Assembly (NCBI RefSeq): GCF_018622995.1
Contig: NZ_CP076022.1
Location: 2,976,001 to 3,040,000, forward strand
Length of the DNA: 64,000 bases
From: Arthrobacter jiangjiafuii
Lineage (GTDB): Bacteria; Actinomycetota; Actinomycetes; Actinomycetales; Micrococcaceae
Reading direction: 5' to 3'
In this document: in pieces, positions 22,978-32,259 of the stretch
Layout: the number at the start of each line of letters is the position of its first letter
How positions within the stretch are numbered: position 1 is the first letter of the stretch
Program-made: the position numbers and the translations under genes
Notes under the pieces: generated by a model
The model's database searches: none
What the model saw: only the letters and a program-made list of their open reading frames with translations
Told to the model about the DNA's origin: nothing

Positions 22978-24633
22978 ATGGATCAGCCCCTGAACGCCGG
23001 TACGGCCGGCACCGGCCGCGCCAGCCGCTACGTGCGGTACCGGTGGTGGGGCCTGGTGGCCATCAGCCTCGGGGTTGCCATGATCATCATGGACGCCACG
23101 ATCGTGTCCGTCGCCATTCCCTCGATAGTGGATGACCTGGGCATTTCCAGCACCGAAATCCAGTGGGTGCAGGAGATCTATACCCTGCTCTTTGCCGCGC
23201 TGCTGCTTACCTGGGGCCGGATCGCGGACCGGGTGGGCCGGCGGCGGATCATGCTCACCGGCGTCGTGATCTTTGTGGTTGCCAGCGTCCTGTGCGCCTT
23301 TGCCGGCAGCGGAGGGCTGCTGATCGCCGGCCGCGCGCTGCAGGGCCTGGGTGGTTCGATGATCCTGCCCACCACGCTGGCGCTGCTGAACGCGAACTTC
23401 CAGGGCCGCGAGCGCGGCATCGCGTTTGCCATCTGGGGGTCCACGATTGGCGGCATGGCCGCCGTGGGGCCGCTGCTTGGCGGCTGGCTCACGGAAAATG
23501 CCAGCTGGCGGTGGGCCTTCGGCATCAACGTTCCCATCGGAGTGCTGATCGCGGCCGGGCTGCTGTTGTTCGTGGCGGAGTCGTCCGAGCCGCGGACCGG
23601 TCCCCGGCAGGGTGTGGACATCGCTGGGGCGCTGCTCTCGATCCTGGGCTTCGGCGCCCTGGTGTTTGGCCTGATCGAGGGCCGCAGCTACGGCTGGTGG
23701 AATGCCACCGACGACGCCCTCTTCAGCGTGGGCAGCCTCTCCCCCGTCCCGCTGGCCTTTGCGCTTGCCGTGCTGGCCCTGACCGGATTTGTGCTGCTGG
23801 AACGCAAACGGACCGATGCCGGCAAGGGCGTGATCCTGGACCTGTCCCTGTTCCGGATCCCGTCCTTCGCGAACGGAAACGTCACCGCCCTGATTGTCAG
23901 CTTCGGCGAGTTCGGGCTGATTCTCTCGCTGCCGCTGTGGTTCCAGAATGTGCTGGGGTACTCGGCGTTCCAGGCCGGCCTGGCCTTGGTGCCGCTGGCG
24001 GCCGGGTCCTTCCTGGCCAGCGGTGCCGTTGCGGGGCTCTCCCGCCGGTTCTCCCCCATCCTGGTGGTCCGTCTCGGGTTGTGCCTGGAGATCCTGGCCA
24101 TCGCCGCGCTGGCCCTGCTGATCCGCCCGGACAGCACGGCCTGGCTGACCTCCCCCATCCTGCTGGTCTACGGCATGGGTGTTGGACTGGCCACCGCCCA
24201 GCTGACCTCGGTGGTCCTGGCCGAGGTCCCGGTGGCGCGCAGCGGACAGGCCTCGGCCACGCAGAGCACTGCCCGCCAGACGGGTTCCGCCTTGGGCATC
24301 GCGGTCCTGGGCACCGCGTTCTTCACGACGCTGAAGGAAGGAACGGCCTCCCGGCTCTCCGACGATGTTGCCGCCAATCCGCTGCTGGGGCCGCTGGTGG
24401 ATTCGGTCAATGCCAGTTCCGGCGGGAGCATCGCCGCGCTCGGCGCCGACCCGCAGACCGCCTATATCGCCGACGCAGCCCGCGCCGCGATGACGGACGG
24501 TGCGTCCCTGGCCGCCTGGATTGCCGCCGGCGCCCTGTTGATCGGGCTGCTCACCAGCCTGCGGATCCGCCCTGTTTCCGGCGCCAAACCCGGCGGGGAC
24601 GCCGGCGCCGGTGAACGTCCGGAGAGCGCCTAG
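22978..24633 (+). CDS. MFS drug exporter, DHA2 (14-TM, EmrB/QacA) family
   Basis: A 551-residue membrane protein. I start at the ATG at 22978 behind TTGGAGGAA; the frame is open further upstream without a ribosome site. Motif A is LLTWGRIADRVGRRRIMLTG (about residues 75-94), and motif C-like GRALQGLGGSMILPTTLALLN follows near residue 117. Helix 1 carries MIIMDATIVSVAIPSI, the DHA2 D1 motif. It is a proton-driven exporter of drugs or metabolites. Its stop overlaps that of the convergent GAF regulator. Divergent from the aldehyde dehydrogenase operon by about 180 bases, so it may share control. Confidence 0.9.
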   Translation: MDQPLNAGTAGTGRASRYVRYRWWGLVAISLGVAMIIMDATIVSVAIPSIVDDLGISSTEIQWVQEIYTLLFAALLLTWGRIADRVGRRRIMLTGVVIFVVASVLCAFAGSGGLLIAGRALQGLGGSMILPTTLALLNANFQGRERGIAFAIWGSTIGGMAAVGPLLGGWLTENASWRWAFGINVPIGVLIAAGLLLFVAESSEPRTGPRQGVDIAGALLSILGFGALVFGLIEGRSYGWWNATDDALFSVGSLSPVPLAFALAVLALTGFVLLERKRTDAGKGVILDLSLFRIPSFANGNVTALIVSFGEFGLILSLPLWFQNVLGYSAFQAGLALVPLAAGSFLASGAVAGLSRRFSPILVVRLGLCLEILAIAALALLIRPDSTAWLTSPILLVYGMGVGLATAQLTSVVLAEVPVARSGQASATQSTARQTGSALGIAVLGTAFFTTLKEGTASRLSDDVAANPLLGPLVDSVNASSGGSIAALGADPQTAYIADAARAAMTDGASLAAWIAAGALLIGLLTSLRIRPVSGAKPGGDAGAGERPESA

Positions 24634-25979
24634 CCCAGATCGCGTTCCAGCTCCACCAGGTGTGCCACCACCGGTGCCCGGCGGGGTGAGCGCAGCGGCA
24701 GCAGCCGCAGGGCAAGGGACCAGGCATCGACGTCGTACCGCGCCTCCGGCAGCGTGAGGTAGGCCAGCAGGGTCTCCACCCCGGCATCGGAGAGCATGGC
24801 TTCGCGCAGCACCCGGCTCAGCTCGCCGCGCAGCGAAGCGATGGCGGGAGCATCCGAACGCGGCAGCACCGGGCCGGGGTACAGGCCCAGGGCCAGCCGG
24901 TAGGCGCCGCGCTCCAGGTAGCCCAGGACCTGCCGGGCGTCGATCACCAGCTCGTGCGGCAGCCGGTAGGGACGGGACTGCGGCACCAGGTGCGGGCCGG
25001 GCAGCCCCTCGCTGTGTTTGCCAAGCAGGTTGCGCAACCGCAGCATTTCCGCCCGGACGGTGCTCACCGGGGCGCTCTCCGGATACACCATGACCGAGAG
25101 CTGATCAGCGGTCAGGCCTTCGGGGTGAAGGGCCAGGAGGGTCAGGAGTTCGGAATGCCGGATGCTCAGGGAAATTGCCTGCCCACCCACGCTCAGCACG
25201 GCCTGGTCCCGGCCCAGGATCTGCAGGCTGTCCTGCCGCAGCGCGGCGCCGGACACCGGGCCGGGCATGGAGGAGGTGGCAGGCGGGCGGCGGCGCGCAT
25301 TGCCGGCCTCTTGAAGCCGCTGCACCCGCAGCTGCATCTCGGCGGCAGCGACGGCGGCCTCGACCAGGGCCAGGGTGTGTTCGGCCACCGCCTGGTCCCG
25401 GCCGGTGATGTCCACGACGCCCAGCACCGAACCCGTGTCCGGATCCCGGACCGGAACCGCAGTGCAGCTCCAGGAATGGACCTGCCGGCTGAAGTGCTCG
25501 GCCCCGGTTATCTGGACGCTGCGCCCAGAGGCCAGCGCCGTTCCGGGTGCGCTGGTACCGACCGATTGTTCTGACCAGTCGGTGCCCGGAATAAAGAGCA
25601 TCCCCTCCGCCCGGCGGCGCAGCTCGGCATCGCCATCCACCCACAGCAGCCGGCCCAGCTCATCCCCCACCGCCACGAGCAGGCCGCTGTCTGTTCCCGG
25701 CAGCACCAGCAGTTGCCGGATGACGGGCATGATGCCGGCCAGCGGGTGGGAGCGGCGGTAGTCGTCCAGTTCGGACCCGGTGAAGACCAGCTGCGGAACG
25801 GAGGTGTCGGGGTCGGCATGGTGGCGCAGGGACCGCTGCCAGGATTCCCGAACCGGTGCCCGCAGCGCCTCAAGTTCGGCGGGAAGATAGCTGCCCAGGC
25901 TCTCGTGTGCGCGGTGTGCGGCACGGTGAAGCGCATCCAGGGAATACGGTGCCTCAACACCGGTTTCTTGGTTTTGCAC
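24630..25979 (-). CDS. GAF-domain transcriptional regulator with C-terminal winged-helix-like region
   Basis: 449 residues. The N-terminal half (about 60-235) is AcoR-like: VRESWQRSLRHHADPD, then a GAF domain with GMLFIPGTDWSEQSVGTSAPGTAL and CTAVPVRDPDTGSVLGVVDITG. There is no sigma-54 AAA domain and no Fis helix. Instead residues about 270-350 (SISIRHSELLTLLALHPEGLTADQLSVMVYP, then VRAEMLRLRNLLG) resemble the winged helix of OmpR/SARP proteins, and a helical C-terminus follows. This actinobacterial architecture is commonly found near acetaldehyde/alcohol dehydrogenase genes, so it probably activates the operon at 19738-22796 in response to an aldehyde or alcohol. Confidence 0.75.
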   Translation of the reverse strand: MQNQETGVEAPYSLDALHRAAHRAHESLGSYLPAELEALRAPVRESWQRSLRHHADPDTSVPQLVFTGSELDDYRRSHPLAGIMPVIRQLLVLPGTDSGLLVAVGDELGRLLWVDGDAELRRRAEGMLFIPGTDWSEQSVGTSAPGTALASGRSVQITGAEHFSRQVHSWSCTAVPVRDPDTGSVLGVVDITGRDQAVAEHTLALVEAAVAAAEMQLRVQRLQEAGNARRRPPATSSMPGPVSGAALRQDSLQILGRDQAVLSVGGQAISLSIRHSELLTLLALHPEGLTADQLSVMVYPESAPVSTVRAEMLRLRNLLGKHSEGLPGPHLVPQSRPYRLPHELVIDARQVLGYLERGAYRLALGLYPGPVLPRSDAPAIASLRGELSRVLREAMLSDAGVETLLAYLTLPEARYDVDAWSLALRLLPLRSPRRAPVVAHLVELERDLG

Positions 25980-26079
25980 TCGTCCGACCTATCCGCACTG
26001 ATAAGGAGTCGTTGTCCCGCGCGAAGCGCGTTGCACGACACCCTACATGCCGGAACCGTTCCCCTCCAGCGTTGCGCCG

Positions 26080-27045
26080 CTAGCGCTGAACCGGATCGGC
26101 GTGCTCCAACGGGCCCAGGTCACTGCGCGTGGGCAGGCCTTCCCAGTCACCGTCCGAAAGGCAGGAAAAGGCACCCGCCCGTACCGCCGTTTCCAGCCGG
26201 ACCCGTGGCCCCTCCCCCTGCAGCAGTTCCGCCAGGTAACCGGCGACGAAGGCGTCCCCGGCACCAACGGTGTCCACCACCCGCACCGGGATAGCGGCCT
26301 GCACGGATTCCACCCCGTCGATGAGCGCCAGGCATCCTGCCGCACCCAGCTTGATGACGACCTGGGACGGCCCCAGCCCTGCCCGCCCCGCCGCCAGGAT
26401 GGACGGTGCTCCCGTGGCACCGAGCGCAATCCCGGCTTCGTCGTCGCCGGCAAAAACGATGTCCGCGCCGGCTATCAATTTGCGCAGCACCGGCCCCGCT
26501 GCGTCCCTGTCCCACAAGGCCGAGCGGTAGTTCAGGTCCAGCGACACCAGGGTACCGCCGTCGCGCGCACAGTCCACCGCGTACGCCACCGCAGCGGCAG
26601 CGGACTCGGACAGGGCCGGCGTAATGCCGGTGATGTGCAGCAGCTTCGCGGCTGCAACGGCATCCCCCGGCACATCGGCGGGAGCCAGCCGGGAGCCGGC
26701 ACTTCCGGACCGGTAGTACCAGACCTTCGCCGTGTCGGGAGTGCGCCGCTCCTTGATCATGAGTCCCGTGGGAGCGGCGGCATCCCGGATGCCGTGCACC
26801 CGGATGCCCTCCGCACGCAACTCGCGCAGCACCTTCTCGCCCATGCTGTCCGCGCCCACCCGGCCGATCCAGGCCACGTCAATTCCGAGCCGGCTCAGGC
26901 CGATGGCCACGTTGCTTTCGGCACCGCCGATGCCCAGGTCCAGGGTCGCGGAGGTGGCCAGCGGGCCGGGCCGCGAGGAGCGCATCAGCACCATGGTTTC
27001 GCCCAGGGTCACGACGTCGGCGGCCCCCACCTCTTCCCGGCTCAC
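26080..27045 (-). CDS. kdgK: 2-keto-3-deoxygluconate kinase (PfkB family)
   Basis: A 321-residue ribokinase-family sugar kinase that phosphorylates KDG to KDPG. I start at the GTG at 27045, overlapping the aldolase stop as GTGA; the same frame continues far upstream inside the aldolase gene but that part is a shadow. The N-terminal LGETMVLMRSS and GGAESNVAIGLSRLG sugar-binding segment (residues about 14-45) and the second PfkB signature with catalytic Asp, DTVGAGDAFVAGYLAELLQG (near 265), are clear. Last gene of the minus-strand hexuronate operon. Confidence 0.88.
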   Translation of the reverse strand: MSREEVGAADVVTLGETMVLMRSSRPGPLATSATLDLGIGGAESNVAIGLSRLGIDVAWIGRVGADSMGEKVLRELRAEGIRVHGIRDAAAPTGLMIKERRTPDTAKVWYYRSGSAGSRLAPADVPGDAVAAAKLLHITGITPALSESAAAAVAYAVDCARDGGTLVSLDLNYRSALWDRDAAGPVLRKLIAGADIVFAGDDEAGIALGATGAPSILAAGRAGLGPSQVVIKLGAAGCLALIDGVESVQAAIPVRVVDTVGAGDAFVAGYLAELLQGEGPRVRLETAVRAGAFSCLSDGDWEGLPTRSDLGPLEHADPVQR

Positions 27046-27788
27046 GCGAGGCCCCTGGTCTCGAGAGCTGCTGCGGCTTCCGAACTCAGCCTGCGTGCCC
27101 GTTTGGACAGCGCGGTCAGGCTGCCGCCGGAGAACGCGTCCTGCAGCAGCGGCCCGCCCACGCTCACGGCGAGCGCCCCGGCCCGCAGCCAGGCACCGGC
27201 GTCGTCCACTCCGATTCCGCCGGAGGGAATCACCTGGATATCCGGAAACGGACCCCGCAGCTGCGAAAGGTAGCCCGGGCCCACCACGGAGGCGGGAAAG
27301 ACCTTGACGGCGGGTGCTCCGGCTTTGACGCCGGCGAAGAGTTCCGACGGCGTCAGTCCGCCGGGAACGATCGGGATTCCGGCGTCGACGGCTGCGCGCA
27401 CGATCGCGGTATCGGTCACCGGCGTCACCAGGAAGGCCGCTCCGGCAGCGGCCAGGGGTGCGACCTCCGCGGTGTCGGTGACGGTTCCGACGCCGATCCG
27501 CGCCCGCGTCCCGTAGCGGCTGACCAGCTCCGGCAGGGCATCCAGTACTCCTGCGGTGCTCAGCGTGAGCTCGATGTTGAGCACGCCGCCCTCGATGAGT
27601 GCCTCGAGGACCGGACCGTATTCGGAGGCGTGCCGGGCACGCAGCACGGCGATGACGGGGCTGGCGGCCAGCGCCGACAACCAGGCCTGCACCGGATCCT
27701 CTGGTGCCGGGGCCTGACGTACCCGGGCGGCTGCTGACCCGAGGGCTTCCGGCCCGGTGGCCGCTGTTTGCAGCGGATTGACGCTCAT
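27042..27788 (-). CDS. kdgA: 2-dehydro-3-deoxy-6-phosphogluconate (KDPG) aldolase
   Basis: A 248-residue class I aldolase splitting KDPG to pyruvate and glyceraldehyde 3-phosphate. Family features are SPVIAVLRARHA (the Arg of the phosphate/pyruvate site), GVLNIELTLSTAG with the catalytic Glu, GVGTVTDTAEV, PGGLTPSELFA and the Schiff-base lysine in PAVKVFPASVVGP near residue 160. It has a 35-residue N-terminal extension compared with E. coli Eda. The ATG at 27788 overlaps the altronate dehydratase stop (ATGA); an in-frame ATG seven codons upstream is the alternative. Confidence 0.88.
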   Translation of the reverse strand: MSVNPLQTAATGPEALGSAAARVRQAPAPEDPVQAWLSALAASPVIAVLRARHASEYGPVLEALIEGGVLNIELTLSTAGVLDALPELVSRYGTRARIGVGTVTDTAEVAPLAAAGAAFLVTPVTDTAIVRAAVDAGIPIVPGGLTPSELFAGVKAGAPAVKVFPASVVGPGYLSQLRGPFPDIQVIPSGGIGVDDAGAWLRAGALAVSVGGPLLQDAFSGGSLTALSKRARRLSSEAAAALETRGLA

Positions 27789-29308
27789 GTGACTGTCCCC
27801 AATTGCCATGGCACAAACTCGTCCTGTCCCAGTTCCAGTTCTTCGCTGACGGTCTGCCGGCCGGAGGCAGTCTCCAGGATGCGGGCAAAGATCGCCCCGC
27901 CCAGTTCCTCGAGCCCCATGCCGCCGTCGATCACCACGCCGCAGTTGATGTCGATGTCCTCCGGCATCCGCCGGTACAGCTCGGTGTTGGTGCCGAGCTT
28001 GATGCTCGGCGCCGGGCGGCAGCCCAGGACGGAGCCGCGTCCTGTGGTGAAACAGACCACGTTGGCCCCGCCGGCAACAATCCCGGTCACGGACACCGGG
28101 TCATAGCCGGGGGTGTCCATGAACACCAGGCCGGGACCGGTGACGGGGGCGGCGTACTCCACCACCCGGGACAGCTCCGCCTTCCCGGCCTTGGCCACTG
28201 CGCCCAGGGACTTCTCCAGGATGGTGGTCAACCCGCCGGCCTTGTTCCCCGGAGAGGGATTGTTGTCTAGGGTGCCGCCGCCCTGCCGGGCATAGTCCTG
28301 CCACCACGCCAGCCGCCGCAGCAGGTGCTCCCCCACCGCGGGCGAGACGGCCCGGCGGGTAAGCAAATGCTCGGCGCCGAAAACCTCCGGCGTTTCCGCC
28401 AGCACCGAGGTGCCGCCGTAGGCGACCAGCAGGTCGGAGGCGACGCCCAGCGCGGGGTTCGCCGTAATGCCGGAGAAACCGTCGGACCCGCCGCAGTTCA
28501 TGCCGAGCACCAGTTCGGAGACATCGATCGGCTCACGCTGCAGGCCGTCCACCAGCGGCAGCATCTTGCCGATCAGCTCCACCCCCGCCCGCACCGAAGC
28601 CCGGATCCCGCCGGATTCCTGGATGGTGAGCCGTTCCACCGCCACCGCGGACACCGCATCGTCCAGGAACCGTTCGGTCTGCAGCATTTCGCAGCCCAGG
28701 CCCACCACCAGGAGCGCGGCAAAGTTGGGATGGTGCGCGTAGCCGTGCAGCGTGCGGACCAGCACTTCGGCGCCTTCGCTGCCCAGCACCATGCCGCAGC
28801 CGCTGCCGTGGGTCAGCGCCATCACGCCGTCCACATTGGGGAAGGCATCGAGCACCGGCCCGCGGAACTGGTCGGCGATCATCCGGGCAGTGCTTGCCGA
28901 GCAGTTCACCGAGGTCACGATGCCGATGTAATTCCGGGTCCCGGCGCGCCCGTTGGCCCGCCGGTAGCCCTGGAACACCGGCCTCGGTCCGGCCGGTGCA
29001 GCCGGAGAAATCCGTGCGGTGCCGAACTCGTAGTTCCGGCTCAGGGCGCCCATGCCCAGGTTGTGGGTGTGGACGTGGTCTCCCGGGGCGATCCTCGCCG
29101 TGGCCTCCCCGATCGCCTGGCCGTACTTGTGCACCGGGGCGCCGACACCGCAGTCCGCCAGCGCTACCTTGTGTCCCTGCGGAATGTGCGAGCCGATGGT
29201 GATCTCCCCGTGGGCTCCGGCCAGGACGGTGCCGGCCGGCAGGTCGCGCAGCGCAACACCGACCTCGTCACCGGGGGCGAGGCGCAGCACCGCTTCGGCC
29301 AGGGCCAT
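27785..29308 (-). CDS. uxaA: Altronate dehydratase (UxaA family)
   Basis: A 507-residue dehydratase that converts D-altronate to 2-keto-3-deoxygluconate, close in length to E. coli UxaA (495). The N-terminal SAF domain spans about residues 1-90 (LAPGDEVGVALRDLPAGTVL, IPQGHKVALADCGVG). The catalytic UxaA part begins at GYRRANGRAGTRNYIGIVTSVNCSA. ELVLGMNCGGSDGFSGITANPALG near 240-265 and the C-terminal INCGVVIDGG are family-typical. The chosen ATG shares a base with the manD TGA; a GTG one codon upstream is possible. A galactarate-type substrate is a lesser alternative. Confidence 0.88.
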   Translation of the reverse strand: MALAEAVLRLAPGDEVGVALRDLPAGTVLAGAHGEITIGSHIPQGHKVALADCGVGAPVHKYGQAIGEATARIAPGDHVHTHNLGMGALSRNYEFGTARISPAAPAGPRPVFQGYRRANGRAGTRNYIGIVTSVNCSASTARMIADQFRGPVLDAFPNVDGVMALTHGSGCGMVLGSEGAEVLVRTLHGYAHHPNFAALLVVGLGCEMLQTERFLDDAVSAVAVERLTIQESGGIRASVRAGVELIGKMLPLVDGLQREPIDVSELVLGMNCGGSDGFSGITANPALGVASDLLVAYGGTSVLAETPEVFGAEHLLTRRAVSPAVGEHLLRRLAWWQDYARQGGGTLDNNPSPGNKAGGLTTILEKSLGAVAKAGKAELSRVVEYAAPVTGPGLVFMDTPGYDPVSVTGIVAGGANVVCFTTGRGSVLGCRPAPSIKLGTNTELYRRMPEDIDINCGVVIDGGMGLEELGGAIFARILETASGRQTVSEELELGQDEFVPWQLGTVT

Positions 29309-30534
29309 CACCAGTCATGCACCGTCCCGTCCAGCAACCGGTTCACCGGCAGGTACGCCGGTGAGTATTCGAAGGCCTTGGCCCTCTCGTCGTCGTACTC
29401 CACTCCCAGGCCCGGCAGCTCGCCGGGATGCAGCAGGCCCTCGGAGAAGGTGTAGCTGGTCTGGAACACCTTCAGGGTGTCCTCGGAGTGCTTCATGTAC
29501 TCCTGGATCCCGAAATTGTGGATGGCCAGGCCCAGGTGCAGCTGCGCGGCCTGCCCGACCGGGGAAATGTCGGTGGGGCCGTGGAATCCGGACTTGATCG
29601 AGTAGATGGCGGCGAAGTCCATGAGTTTCCGCAGCGCCGTGATGCCGCCCGTGTGGGTCACTGCGCTGCGGACATAGTCGATCAGCTGCTCGGTGATCAG
29701 GGTCTGGTAGTCGTAGACACTGTTGAAGACCTCGCCGATGGCCAGCGGCACAGTGGTCTGGGACCGCACCCGCCGCAGCCCCTCCTGGTTTTCGCCCGGG
29801 GTGCAGTCCTCCAGCCAGAACAGGTCATAGGGTTCCAGCGCCTTGCCCAGGGAAGCGGCCTGGTTCGGTGTCATCCGGTGGTGCCCGTCGTGCAGGAGGA
29901 CCAGTTCCGGGCCGAATTCGCGGCGCACCGCGGCGAAGACCTCCGGTACATGCCGCAGGTAGGCGCGGGTGTCCCAGGCTTCCTCGGCCGGCAGCGGCGC
30001 CCGGATGGCCGGTTCGTAGTCATAGCGCTGGCCTGGACGCTGGTCGGTGGCCACCCCGTAGACCTGGCCCAGGCCCGGAACGCCGGTCTGGACGCGGATC
30101 GCCTTGAAGCCCTGGTCCAGGTGGTTCCGGATGGAGGTGAACAGGGAGTCGAAGTCGCTGCCGGAAGCATGTCCGTAGGCCAGGCAGCCAACCCGCGACG
30201 CCCCGCCGAGCAGCCGGTACAAGGGCAGTCCGGCGTTCTTGGCCAGGATGTCCCACAGCGCCATGTCGACGGCGGCGATGGCCGCCATGGTGATCGGCCC
30301 CCGGCGCCAGTAGGCACCGCGGTAAAGGTACTGCCAGGTGTCTTCGATCCGTCCCTCGTCCCGGCCGATCAGCAGCGGAACCACGTGTTCGCGCAGATAG
30401 GCGGCCACGGCGAGCTCACGGCCGTTGACCGTGGCGTCCCCGAGCCCGACGACGCCGGTGTCGGTGGTCAGCCTCAGCGTGACAAAGTTGCGGCCGGGAC
30501 TGGTGACCAGTACCTCCGCCGATCGGATGGCCAT
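29308..30534 (-). CDS. manD: D-mannonate dehydratase, enolase superfamily (ManD/RspA type)
   Basis: A 408-residue Mg2+ enzyme dehydrating D-mannonate to KDG, replacing the unrelated UxuA. The three metal ligands of the family are visible in [10 protein letters not shown] (Asp near 210), [11 protein letters not shown] (Glu near 236) and [10 protein letters not shown] (Glu near 262). The His of HDGHHR and the [10 protein letters not shown] and [11 protein letters not shown] segments are also ManD signatures. Some close relatives are low-efficiency or gluconate dehydratases, but full pathway context favours mannonate. It lies 74 bases after uxaC and overlaps uxaA. Confidence 0.88.
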   Translation of the reverse strand: MAIRSAEVLVTSPGRNFVTLRLTTDTGVVGLGDATVNGRELAVAAYLREHVVPLLIGRDEGRIEDTWQYLYRGAYWRRGPITMAAIAAVDMALWDILAKNAGLPLYRLLGGASRVGCLAYGHASGSDFDSLFTSIRNHLDQGFKAIRVQTGVPGLGQVYGVATDQRPGQRYDYEPAIRAPLPAEEAWDTRAYLRHVPEVFAAVRREFGPELVLLHDGHHRMTPNQAASLGKALEPYDLFWLEDCTPGENQEGLRRVRSQTTVPLAIGEVFNSVYDYQTLITEQLIDYVRSAVTHTGGITALRKLMDFAAIYSIKSGFHGPTDISPVGQAAQLHLGLAIHNFGIQEYMKHSEDTLKVFQTSYTFSEGLLHPGELPGLGVEYDDERAKAFEYSPAYLPVNRLLDGTVHDW

Positions 30535-30608
30535 GGTTTCTCCTTGGGTGCGGTGCGGTCTTGGATGCAGTGGGGGCTTGGGTTCAGCGGGCTTTCGGTT
30601 CAGTGGGG

Positions 30609-32039
30609 TCAGGCGCGCTGTGCGTAGGCGAGCAGCGGAAGGTTGTAGGCGAGGTCGACGGCGGTTTCCACGGCTTCGGCCAGATCCAGCCTGCCTTCGG
30701 TAACCAGCCGTGCCAGGAAGCCGGCGTCGACCCGGCGGGAGAGGTCGTGGCGGGCCGGGATGGAGGCCAGGGCGCGGGTGTCATCGACGAAGCCGCTGGT
30801 GTTGTAGAAGCCGGCGGTCTCCACCGCCGATTCCCGGAACCGGCGCATCTGTTCCGGGCTGTCCAGGAACCACCAGGGCGCACCAAGGCGCAGCGCCGGG
30901 TAGGCGCCGGCCAGCGGAGCAAGTTCGCGGGAGTACACCGTTTCGTCGGTGGTGAAGGCAATCATGCGGAAGTCCGGATTCATGCCGAAACTGTTCAGCA
31001 GCGGCTGCAGCGCACGGGTGAACTCGATCTGGACGGGGATGTCGAAGCCTGCGTCGGCGCCGTACCGCTGCCGGACGGCGGAGTTGTGGTTGCGCAGCAC
31101 CCCCGGATGCAGCTGCATCACCAGGCCGTCCTCGGCAGACATCCGCGCCATCTCGAAGAGCATTCCGCCGGCAAAGGCCGCTGCGTCGGCGTCGTCGGCT
31201 TCGCCGCGAAGCGCGGCCGCGTAGATCCGCCGGGCCTGTGACGGTTCCAGCTCCGTGGTGTCGGCGCTCAGGTGGCCGTGGTCGGTTGCGCGTGCCCCGG
31301 CGGCGATAAACACGTCGCGGCGCTGCCGCAGTGCCTGCAGGAAGGAATCGAAGTCCCCGGCGTCGATGCCAGAGACCTCCGAGAGCCTGGCGACGTCGTC
31401 CGCCCAGGACCGGTGGTTGATCTGCAGCAGGCTGTCAGGCCGGAAGGTGGGGACAATCCGCTGCCCGCCATCGAGCTCTGCCAGTTTGCGGTGGGCGGCC
31501 AGGTCCGACAGGGCGGAGTCAGTGGTGGCCAGCACTTCAACGTTGAAGCGGTCCAGGAGCGCCCTGGGCCGGAACTCGTCCCGGGCCAGGGTTTCGAGGA
31601 AGAAGTCGTAGAGTTCATCGGCGTTCTGCGCCGACGGCGGAGCCGGGGCGCCGAACACGACGGCGAATTCATGTTCCAGCCAGTAGCGGGTGGGGGTACC
31701 CCGAAACAGCTTCCAGTTCTGGCAGAAGCGGCGCCAGATCTCCCGCGGATCGGTCTCGAACGGCGTGCCGTCGCGGGTCTGGACGCCCAGATCCGCCGGC
31801 GTCATGCCCTGGGATACCAGCATCCGGACCAAGTAGTGATCGGGGATCACCAGCAGCTCGCTGGCGTTGGCAAAGGGCTGGTTGTCCAGGAACAGATCCA
31901 CGTCCACGTGGCCGTGCATGGACACGATCGGCAGCGCCCCGCTGGCGGCGTAGATTTCCCGCGCCACGGCGCGGGCCGTGGGTTCGGCTGGCAGCGCCCG
32001 GTCGGGGTCCAGTGTCCAGCTGTTTGCGTCTTCGGTCAC
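30609..32039 (-). CDS. uxaC: Glucuronate/galacturonate isomerase
   Basis: A 476-residue amidohydrolase-fold isomerase, as long as E. coli UxaC (470), converting D-glucuronate to D-fructuronate and D-galacturonate to D-tagaturonate. Conserved blocks are the N-terminal [63 protein letters not shown] and [20 protein letters not shown]. It starts with GTG at 32039 behind AGAGGCAAGCT. First gene of the minus-strand operon uxaC-manD-uxaA-kdgA-kdgK. A minus-strand TTGTTT, 17 nt, CATATT promoter-like pair lies in the leader. Confidence 0.92.
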   Translation of the reverse strand: MTEDANSWTLDPDRALPAEPTARAVAREIYAASGALPIVSMHGHVDVDLFLDNQPFANASELLVIPDHYLVRMLVSQGMTPADLGVQTRDGTPFETDPREIWRRFCQNWKLFRGTPTRYWLEHEFAVVFGAPAPPSAQNADELYDFFLETLARDEFRPRALLDRFNVEVLATTDSALSDLAAHRKLAELDGGQRIVPTFRPDSLLQINHRSWADDVARLSEVSGIDAGDFDSFLQALRQRRDVFIAAGARATDHGHLSADTTELEPSQARRIYAAALRGEADDADAAAFAGGMLFEMARMSAEDGLVMQLHPGVLRNHNSAVRQRYGADAGFDIPVQIEFTRALQPLLNSFGMNPDFRMIAFTTDETVYSRELAPLAGAYPALRLGAPWWFLDSPEQMRRFRESAVETAGFYNTSGFVDDTRALASIPARHDLSRRVDAGFLARLVTEGRLDLAEAVETAVDLAYNLPLLAYAQRA

Positions 32040-32175
32040 AGCTTGCCTCTTTCGTTGAAACAGAAATGCCTAGTCCTGCAAAAGGGTCTGCCGTCCAATA
32101 TGTGCCCCAGATCTGAATAAAACAAGGGGCTTTAACTGGTTTTCTGGCGAAGTAAAAATGAAGTACGAAACGCTC

Positions 32176-32204
32176 TTGACACGTCCTGCAAACGATTGCA
32201 CTCT
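32176..32204 (+). promoter_or_regulatory. LacI-type operator and promoter between uxaC and the LacI gene
   Basis: TTGACA (32176-32181) is followed at 17 nt by CACTCT. Inside the spacer region lies TGCAAACGATTGCA (32187-32200), a perfect match to the TGCAANCGNTTGCA operator pattern of LacI-family proteins. It is placed to block transcription of the plus-strand operon, and by looping or roadblock may affect the divergent uxaC promoter. Confidence 0.75.
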
Positions 32205-32259
32205 GTGATGGACGCCACACCCCAGGTGTCACTGACAATGAAGTTAGGCGGGTTACCCG

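Noticed and set aside
27046-27888. N-terminal extension of the KDG kinase frame to 602 residues
   Set aside because: The extra part is an Arg/Gly-rich shadow of the aldolase gene; the kinase fold begins at the GTG overlapping the aldolase stop.
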